Of a stretch of 64,000 nucleotides of DNA, positions 58,913-64,000 are shown piece by piece. Under the pieces are notes generated by a model. The model made no database searches, had not been told where the DNA came from, and saw nothing but the letters and a program-made list of their open reading frames with translations. The position numbers and the translations under genes are program-made. The DNA is from an uncultured Pseudomonadota bacterium (GTDB lineage Bacteria > Pseudomonadota > Gammaproteobacteria > Steroidobacterales > Steroidobacteraceae). The stretch lies in the NCBI GenBank assembly GCA_903838705.1, contig CAILZL010000004.1, forward strand, positions 124,001 through 188,000, in the 5' to 3' direction. Within the stretch, counting starts at the first letter, position 1. Each line of letters starts with the position of its first letter.

Positions 58913-59950
58913 ATGCGTACAAAAATTAACACTTGGCTAGTCTTGGCAGCACTGCTGGCAGCAGCCGCAGGCGGCTACTTCATCTGGCACAGCAAACCCC
59001 TTGAACTGCAAACCACACAGCTCAAACGCGGTGCCGCCATCAAGGCCGTGTATGCAACCGGCGTGGTCGAACCCACCGTCAATGTTCCGATTGCGCCACG
59101 CGTTGCCGGCAAACTGACCGAATTACTCGTAGATGAAGGCAGCCGGGTGCACAAGGGACAGGCCATGGCCAGACTGGAAGACGCCAATCTTCAGCACGGT
59201 ATCGAACAGCTTGCAGCGCAGGAGCTCTATGCCAGACAGGCACTGGACCGTCAGGAAAATATTGTTGCGCAGGGGCTGGGCGCCAAGGCAGATCGCGACA
59301 AGGCCTATGCTGAGTGGAAGGCGGCCAAAGCGGCTACCGACAAGGCGCGCGAAGAACGCTCTTTCATGGTGTTGCGCTCTCCCAGTGAAGGCATCGTGAT
59401 GCGCCGTGACGGCGAAGTAGGTCAATACATCGCCATCAATCAGACGGTCTTTTATGTAGCAGTTGAAGGCAGTCTGCGTGTCTCTGCCGATGTCGATGAA
59501 GAAGACATTCCACTGGTGATGAAGGGACAACGCGTTCTGATTCGAGCTGATGCCTTTCCTGCCCAGGTACAGAAAGGACAGGTACAGGAAGTGACACCGC
59601 GCGGCGATACCAACACCCGCAGCTATCGGGTACGCATCAGCCTTGCAGCAGATACCCCGTTGCGCGTGGGCATGACCACCGATACCAACATCATCATTGA
59701 AACGCATGACAATGTCTGGCTGTTGCCAGCAAGCGCAGTGAACAATGGCAAGATCTGGCTGGTGCGCAGCGGTAAAGCCGTTCAGACCGAAGTCAAATCC
59801 GGAATCAACGGTGACCGTGAAGTAGAGATTCTGGAAGGCATCGGGCCGGATGATGTGGTGATACTCACACCACCGGCAAGCCTCAAGGACGGTCAGCGCG
59901 TTACGCCTGCCAGTGCAGCCAGCGCGAGCAGCAGCACGGCAACGAAGTAA
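58913..59950 (+). CDS. Membrane-fusion (HlyD/MacA-type) efflux adaptor
   Basis: 345 residues. One N-terminal helix (WLVLAALLAAAAGGYFIW), biotinyl-lipoyl half (PRVAGKLTELLVDEGSRVHKGQ), alpha-helical hairpin (~95-150), second lipoyl half (LRSPSEGIVMRRDGEVGQY) and beta-barrel/MP domains. With the next two genes it makes a MacAB/DevBCA-like tripartite export pump; the outer-membrane partner is not in the window. Cargo unknown. Divergent from the molybdenum hydroxylase. Confidence 0.88.
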   Translation: MRTKINTWLVLAALLAAAAGGYFIWHSKPLELQTTQLKRGAAIKAVYATGVVEPTVNVPIAPRVAGKLTELLVDEGSRVHKGQAMARLEDANLQHGIEQLAAQELYARQALDRQENIVAQGLGAKADRDKAYAEWKAAKAATDKAREERSFMVLRSPSEGIVMRRDGEVGQYIAINQTVFYVAVEGSLRVSADVDEEDIPLVMKGQRVLIRADAFPAQVQKGQVQEVTPRGDTNTRSYRVRISLAADTPLRVGMTTDTNIIIETHDNVWLLPASAVNNGKIWLVRSGKAVQTEVKSGINGDREVEILEGIGPDDVVILTPPASLKDGQRVTPASAASASSSTATK

Positions 59951-59951
59951 C

Positions 59952-61196
59952 ATGCGTCTGCAACTTGGCATCGCCGTCACCCACCTTCTGGCACGCAAGC
60001 GTCAGACGCTGGTGTCGCTGTCAGGCATTGTGCTGGGCACCGCATTCTTTCTCGCTGTATCTGCCCTGATGCAGGGATCAGAAAATGACTTCATCAAACG
60101 ATTGGTGGATAACAGTCCACACATCACCGTGTCGGATGAATATCGCGGCGCAGATACTCAACCCGCAGCGATGCAATGGCCGGATGCCGCAGTGGAAATC
60201 CGCAGCATCAAGCCACAGACAGAAGTACGTGGCATCCGGGGTCATCAGGAGAAACTGGCCTTCATTGAATCCATCCCCGGCCTGCGTGTAGCACCCGCAC
60301 TCACCGGCTCGGTAGTGCTGACCTTTGCTGGCCGCGTTCAAGGTGTTTCGCTCACCGGACTGATTCCAGCCAGCATGCGCAGTGTTTCCACTATCGAAGA
60401 AAAAATGATTGAAGGCTCACTGGATGCACTTAATGCCAATCCGAACGGCATCATTGTCGGCATCGGACTCATCAACAAGTTCAAGCTGGCCATGGGTCGC
60501 AATGTCACTGTCACCACTTCGGATGGAGTGGTGCGCAGCATGAAAATAGTCGGGATATTCCGCACCGGCACTGCCAACTACGACGAAGTGCAGACCTACG
60601 CGTTGCTGAAAAAGGTTCAGTCATTGCTGAACCGCCCTAACCGCGTCAATCGCTTTGTCATCCAGTTGAATGATCCATACCAGGCACGCAACGTGGCGAC
60701 CCTGATTGAACAGCGCATAGGCTACAAGTCCATGTCCTGGCTGGAAGCATCCGAAGACATCATGAACCTGCTCACCGTGCGCAACATCATCATGTACAGC
60801 GTGGTGACCGCCATTCTGGTAGTCGCCGCATTCGGGATCTACAACACCATTTCAACTATTGTGATGGAAAAAACCCGCGACATCGCCATCATGAAATCAA
60901 TGGGGTTTCATGCTAGCGACATTCGCCTGATCTTCATCAGTGAAGGCGTGATCGTGGGACTGATCGGCAGCCTGCTGGGAATTGCAGGTGGACTGGGACT
61001 GATGTGGATACTCGACCACATAACCATTTCCGTTCCATCTTTTGGCGGCCCCACCCACCTGCCCGTGTATCGGGGCAACAAACAGTTCGCCATTGCGTTC
61101 AGCTTTGCAATGCTTTCAGCGATTGCCGCATCGTACCTGCCAGCACGCAAGGGCGGCCGGGTACATCCGGTCGATATTCTTCGGGGTTCAATGTGA
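59952..61196 (+). CDS. FtsX/MacB-type ABC transporter permease
   Basis: 414 residues. TM1 ~18-38 (GIVLGTAFFLAVSALM), a MacB-PCD periplasmic domain ~45-270, and three C-terminal helices (MYSVVTAILVVAAFGIYNTIST, EGVIVGLIGSLLGIAGGLGLM, FAIAFSFAMLSAIAASYL). The cytoplasmic RDIAIMKSMGF motif is conserved. ATG 59952 is immediately after the adaptor stop; an overlapping earlier start at 59913 is less likely. Confidence 0.9.
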   Translation: MRLQLGIAVTHLLARKRQTLVSLSGIVLGTAFFLAVSALMQGSENDFIKRLVDNSPHITVSDEYRGADTQPAAMQWPDAAVEIRSIKPQTEVRGIRGHQEKLAFIESIPGLRVAPALTGSVVLTFAGRVQGVSLTGLIPASMRSVSTIEEKMIEGSLDALNANPNGIIVGIGLINKFKLAMGRNVTVTTSDGVVRSMKIVGIFRTGTANYDEVQTYALLKKVQSLLNRPNRVNRFVIQLNDPYQARNVATLIEQRIGYKSMSWLEASEDIMNLLTVRNIIMYSVVTAILVVAAFGIYNTISTIVMEKTRDIAIMKSMGFHASDIRLIFISEGVIVGLIGSLLGIAGGLGLMWILDHITISVPSFGGPTHLPVYRGNKQFAIAFSFAMLSAIAASYLPARKGGRVHPVDILRGSM

Positions 61197-61894
61197 GCGC
61201 CCTGCTGAAAGCTGATTCGCTGGTGCGCACGCTGCCGCTTACCGTGCCGGTCACGCTGGTGCGTGACATCTCGGTCGAAATTCAGCATGGCGAGTTTGTC
61301 GCCATCATGGGGCCATCCGGCTCCGGTAAATCTTCTCTGCTTTACCTGCTGGGACTGCTGGATATTCCAACCAGCGGCACACTATTGCTGGACGGTCAGG
61401 ACACTTCCGGCTTTGATGAAGATGCACTCGCAGATGTGCGCCTGTCGAAACTGGGATTCGTGTTTCAGTTTCATTTCCTGCTGGCCGAATTCACTGCCAT
61501 GGATAACGTGATGCTGCCCATGCGCAAGCTGGCGCGCCTGAGCGAAGATGCCATGCTGGCTCGCGCTGAAAAGATACTCACGGATCTTGGTATGGCCGAG
61601 CATCGCCATAAACGACCCGATCAGTTATCCGGTGGCCAGCGACAGCGTGTCGCCATTGCACGCGCACTGGCCAATGATCCACTCATCATTCTGGCTGATG
61701 AACCCACCGGCAACCTGGACACCACTTCATCTGCCAATGTCCGGCAGATATTAAGAGACCTCGCCACACAGCAAGGCAAGACGATCATTACCGTGACGCA
61801 TGATCCAACCTTCGCCAAAGCCGCTGACCGACGCATCGGACTGGTAGATGGACGCATTGATCCGGACTGGGTACATCCGGGGATGCAGGGGTAG
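61193..61894 (+). CDS. ABC transporter ATPase (MacB/LolD-like)
   Basis: 233 residues from GTG 61193, which overlaps the permease TGA (GTGA). Walker A GPSGSGKSSLLYLLG, Q-loop FVFQFHFLLAEFT, signature LSGGQRQRVAIARAL, Walker B LIILADEPTGNLD, H-loop TVTHDP. An in-frame ATG at 61004 would lie well inside the permease gene and is rejected. Confidence 0.92.
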   Translation: MSALLKADSLVRTLPLTVPVTLVRDISVEIQHGEFVAIMGPSGSGKSSLLYLLGLLDIPTSGTLLLDGQDTSGFDEDALADVRLSKLGFVFQFHFLLAEFTAMDNVMLPMRKLARLSEDAMLARAEKILTDLGMAEHRHKRPDQLSGGQRQRVAIARALANDPLIILADEPTGNLDTTSSANVRQILRDLATQQGKTIITVTHDPTFAKAADRRIGLVDGRIDPDWVHPGMQG

Positions 61895-61962
61895 AGCGCT
61901 GAAAAGCCTAACTGCTGTGATTATTGCTTACTGTCGAAGCACATGCTGGATCGGAACGAACC

Positions 61963-62352
61963 TTAATTCGCGACTCCGACCTTCGGGAACTTGATGACAA
62001 GGTAGAGCATTATGAGCGCACTCACCAAAACACCAAACGCAGAGGCAGCCAGGATGGGATCAAGAGCTGCTTGGAATAGGCCACCATAGAACAATAGCAA
62101 GCCGACTGACATGACAAGAGCCGAAAGCTGATGCAAATAAAACTGAAACCTCGCCATAGCGACTGCTTCAGCTTCTATCCAAAGCCTGTGGATCAGGCTG
62201 TAAATAAAGGAAACTACGAAGCCAACGAGCAAGATGTGAGCATGCGCGATAAATTCGCTGTGACTCTTCGACGCGGCCATGTAGATTCCCACACACATGC
62301 CAGCGATGGCATAAGCGAGACTGCAGAGCAAGAACTTTCTATCTAATTTCAT
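61963..62352 (-). CDS. Small four-helix membrane protein with His-x-His motif
   Basis: 129 residues, four hydrophobic helices. Helix 2 begins FIAHAHILLVGFVVSFIYSLIH and helix 3 YLHQLSALVMSVGLLLFYGG: histidines in HAH and HQ positions recall heme-ligand or copper-ligand helices of cytochrome-oxidase subunit I / NnrS-like proteins, but the size is far too small. No partner gene is adjacent. Function unknown. Confidence 0.55.
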   Translation of the reverse strand: MKLDRKFLLCSLAYAIAGMCVGIYMAASKSHSEFIAHAHILLVGFVVSFIYSLIHRLWIEAEAVAMARFQFYLHQLSALVMSVGLLLFYGGLFQAALDPILAASAFGVLVSALIMLYLVIKFPKVGVAN

Positions 62353-62671
62353 CGAATGTATCCGATTGCATCAGCCAAGAAATACAACATTGCGGACTAA
62401 TTAGACGCACAGCATGTGGTTAGTTTTTTACTGACCTTAATGGCTCTTTACCACAGTAACTGAGTACTGAATGTGCAATCAGCCATTCAATTATAAATTT
62501 ATTTTGTTGCTGCTTTGTAGCACGACATAAAAGCAATCAGCAAGTATGGATTGGGGAATCGGTGGCTCATGAAGAGACTCACCAGAGAACATATGGCTTT
62601 ATGGATTGAGAGCATCCACAAGCGCCATGTGTTAACCCAAAGGAAAGGGATCGCGCCTGTAACTGGAAAGA
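62353..62671. other. AT-rich spacer downstream of the tRNA cluster
   Basis: 319 bases between the small membrane-protein gene and tRNA-Lys. A 7-bp hairpin with a T5 loop lies at 62418-62436 but has no U-tract in the direction of tRNA transcription. No ORF with a ribosome-binding site and no clear terminator were seen. Confidence 0.5.
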
Positions 62672-62747
62672 TGGTGGGCCGCCTCGGACTCGAACCGAGA
62701 ACCAAGAGATTAAGAGTCTCCTGCTCTACCAATTGAGCTAACGGCCC
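62672..62747 (-). tRNA. tRNA-Lys (anticodon CTT)
   Basis: 76 bases including encoded CCA. Acceptor GGGCCGT pairs with the 3' end, TTCGAGTCC in the T loop, anticodon loop CTCTTAA. Reads AAG. Confidence 0.95.
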
Positions 62748-62762
62748 AGCGTTGCGCTGAGA

Positions 62763-62838
62763 TGGGGTGGACGATGGGACTCGAACCCACGACGGCCGGA
62801 ATCACAATCCGGGGCTCTACCAGCTGAGCTACGTCCAC
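62763..62838 (-). tRNA. tRNA-His (anticodon GTG)
   Basis: Anticodon loop TTGTGAT, T loop GTTCGAGTCC, discriminator C73 and encoded CCA. The base before the acceptor (position 62839) is G, supplying the encoded G-1 of tRNA-His. Confidence 0.95.
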
Positions 62839-62880
62839 CAAAACGTAGTCCGTGCAAACTTTATCTGCCTGTCGCACCGA

Positions 62881-62957
62881 TGGCGCGCCCGGCAGGATTC
62901 GAACCTGCGACCCCCGGCTTAGAAGGCCGGTGCTCTATCCAACTGAGCTACGGGCGC
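62881..62957 (-). tRNA. tRNA-Arg (anticodon TCT)
   Basis: 77 bases; acceptor GCGCCCG, D arm AGCTCAGTTGGATAGAGC, anticodon loop CTTCTAA, encoded CCA. Reads AGA/AGG. Confidence 0.95.
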
Positions 62958-62994
62958 TCGGTTCCGACACCCCTTACCTGCATAAGTCACTGAA

Positions 62995-63071
62995 TGGTCG
63001 GGGCAGCAGGATTCGAACCTACGACCCTCTGCTCCCAAAGCAGATGCGCTACCAGACTGCGCCATACCCCG
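62995..63071 (-). tRNA. tRNA-Pro (anticodon TGG)
   Basis: 77 bases; acceptor CGGGGTA with TGCCCCG, anticodon loop TTTGGGA, TTCGAATCC T loop, encoded CCA. First gene of the four-tRNA transcript. Confidence 0.95.
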
Positions 63072-63122
63072 CCAGAATCGTGCTTATCAGATACGTGCAA
63101 GTGACCCCGCACGGGACGCGGA

Positions 63123-63151
63123 ATCATACGGATCGACCCCACAACCGTCAA
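63123..63151 (-). promoter_or_regulatory. Sigma-70-type promoter for the tRNA operon
   Basis: Minus-strand TTGACG-N17-TATGAT followed by a GC-rich discriminator (TCCGCGTCCCG), typical of growth-rate- and ppGpp-controlled stable-RNA promoters. It lies about 50 bases upstream of tRNA-Pro. Confidence 0.85.
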
Positions 63152-63199
63152 CGCAAATTAGGGCTGAAGCAGGCTCTATTTTAGAAATATCCAGGGAAT

Positions 63200-64000
63200 T
63201 TACCGACGGCGCCATGTGGTGCCCTGTGCACCATCCTCCAGCAGGACGCCGTGCGCTGAAAGTTCGTCACGGATACGGTCGGATTCCTTCCAGTCTTTGG
63301 ACTTGCGCGCGGTAATTCGCAGTGCGATCAGCTCATCAATCTGGGCATCAGTCAGCACCGTACCTTCCTGTTGCGCCGCTGACCGCGCCGCATGGGTTGA
63401 ATAGGCTTCGGGGCCTCGCTTGGGCGCGGCCTTGCGCAGGAATATATCGGGTACTTGCTGCGCGATGCCCAGCACTGAGGCCAGCGCCACCAGCTCGCCC
63501 GCCAGCTGCGACGCCTGCGGTATCTGCCCGGCGGCTTTGGCAATATTGATTTCCCTGGCCAGTTGCTGCAATTCGGAAATGGCCAGTGGTGTATTGAAAT
63601 CATCGTCCATCGCCGTTGCAAACCGTTCGCTGGCAGCACTGCGTGTCAGCGTTTGCGGCGGTTCCAGACCACGCAAGGCCAGGTAAATACGTTCCAGACC
63701 GGCATCTGCCAGATCAAGGTTATCGACGGAATAATTGATCGGGCCACGGTAATGACTGGACAACATGAAGTAACGGATCACTTCCGGATCGCGCACCCAG
63801 GCCAGCACTTCGCGGATGGTGAAAAAATTGCCCAGTGACTTGGACATTTTTTCGTTATCGACACGCACAAAACCGTTGTGCATCCAGTAATTGACGAATG
63901 GTGCATCACAGGCACAGCAGGACTGGGCAATTTCATTTTCATGGTGCGGGAACATCAGATCCATGCCACCGCCATGAATATCGAAGTGCGAACCTAGCAA
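63200..64000 (-). CDS. cysS: Cysteinyl-tRNA synthetase, C-terminal part (start outside window)
   Basis: Open from the window edge; 266 residues visible. Zinc/active-site segment HGGGMDLMFPHHENEIAQSCC, the KMSKS loop (EKMSKSLGNFFTIREVL) and the C-terminal helical anticodon/DALR region (RGLEPPQTL onward, ending GTTWRRR) are intact. The HIGH motif lies beyond the window. It charges tRNA-Cys. Its stop is 48 bases from the tRNA-operon promoter, same strand. Confidence 0.95.
   Translation of the reverse strand: MLGSHFDIHGGGMDLMFPHHENEIAQSCCACDAPFVNYWMHNGFVRVDNEKMSKSLGNFFTIREVLAWVRDPEVIRYFMLSSHYRGPINYSVDNLDLADAGLERIYLALRGLEPPQTLTRSAASERFATAMDDDFNTPLAISELQQLAREINIAKAAGQIPQASQLAGELVALASVLGIAQQVPDIFLRKAAPKRGPEAYSTHAARSAAQQEGTVLTDAQIDELIALRITARKSKDWKESDRIRDELSAHGVLLEDGAQGTTWRRR

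Noticed and set aside
59123-59998. Long open frame (291 codons) on the minus strand opposite the efflux adaptor
   Set aside because: Antisense shadow; the plus-strand gene has clear lipoyl and barrel motifs.
62418-62436. Hairpin GGTTAGT-TTTTT-ACTGACC as a tRNA-operon terminator
   Set aside because: The U-tract lies in the loop, none follows on the minus strand, and it is ~235 bases past the last tRNA.
62672-63071. tRNA cluster as an integration (att) site
   Set aside because: All four tRNAs are intact, no partial tRNA copy or integrase gene was seen nearby.

Overview
The window looks like chromosome of a motile, Gram-negative gammaproteobacterium of moderate G+C. The evidence is the lptD-surA-pdxA-rsmA-apaG-apaH block with amgK-murU divergent from it, a FliM/FliN/FliG switch, CheZ-type chemotaxis, a Urt/Ure nitrogen cluster and sigma-54 and sigma-28 type promoters. 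I could not assign a genus. No transposase, integrase, prophage or CRISPR array was seen.

Layout. 1-948: C-terminal part of a CysJ-like flavoprotein. 945-2661 (minus): amgK-murU, cell-wall sugar recycling. 2779-9477 (plus): lptD, surA, pdxA, rsmA, apaG, apaH. 9568-13539 (plus): an overlapping kynurenine operon (3-hydroxyanthranilate dioxygenase, cyclase-family hydrolase, kynureninase, kynurenine 3-monooxygenase) that would feed quinolinate/NAD synthesis; tryptophan dioxygenase is not in the window. 13602-15551 (minus): two exported proteins, one a lipoprotein of the quinone-oxidoreductase family. 15727-21082 (plus): a two-component system, ETF-ubiquinone oxidoreductase, ZapE and a DUF1993 protein. 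21186-25017 (minus): a set of mostly exported proteins (FG-GAP propeller, NmrA-like Rossmann protein, small membrane protein, metallo-beta-lactamase-fold hydrolase).

25214-43197 is a motility and chemotaxis island. On the minus strand, a sigma-54-type promoter precedes a 78-codon ORF whose C-terminus resembles the FliG-binding tail of FliF, then fliG-fliM-fliN. A sigma-28-type promoter precedes STAS-cheA-cheW-mcp-mcp-cheW-cheR-cheB-cheY-(CheZ-like)-cheD, and another precedes an HDOD gene. On the plus strand a third sigma-28-type promoter drives cheY-cheZ. Both receptors end in xWxxF pentapeptides. CheD and a 152-residue protein carrying a CheZ-like DxxxQ motif share a C-terminal VELF tail.

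43218-55804 (minus) is a complete urea system: porin, urtABCDE, ureDABC, ureEF, hupE/ureJ, ureG. A sequence matching the sigma-54 consensus and an NtrC-like site lie upstream of the porin, suggesting nitrogen-limitation control. 56108-58740 (minus): a Tat-exported molybdenum hydroxylase and its 2Fe-2S subunit. 58913-61894 (plus): a MacAB-like membrane-fusion protein, FtsX-type permease and ATPase. 61963-62352: a small four-helix membrane protein. 62672-63071 (minus): tRNA genes Pro-Arg-His-Lys behind a strong sigma-70-type promoter. 63200-64000 (minus): the C-terminal part of cysS.

The three strongest leads are the CheZ-like/VELF-tail protein, the orphan FliF-tail ORF in front of fliG, and the cyclase-family protein occupying the formamidase slot of the kynurenine operon.
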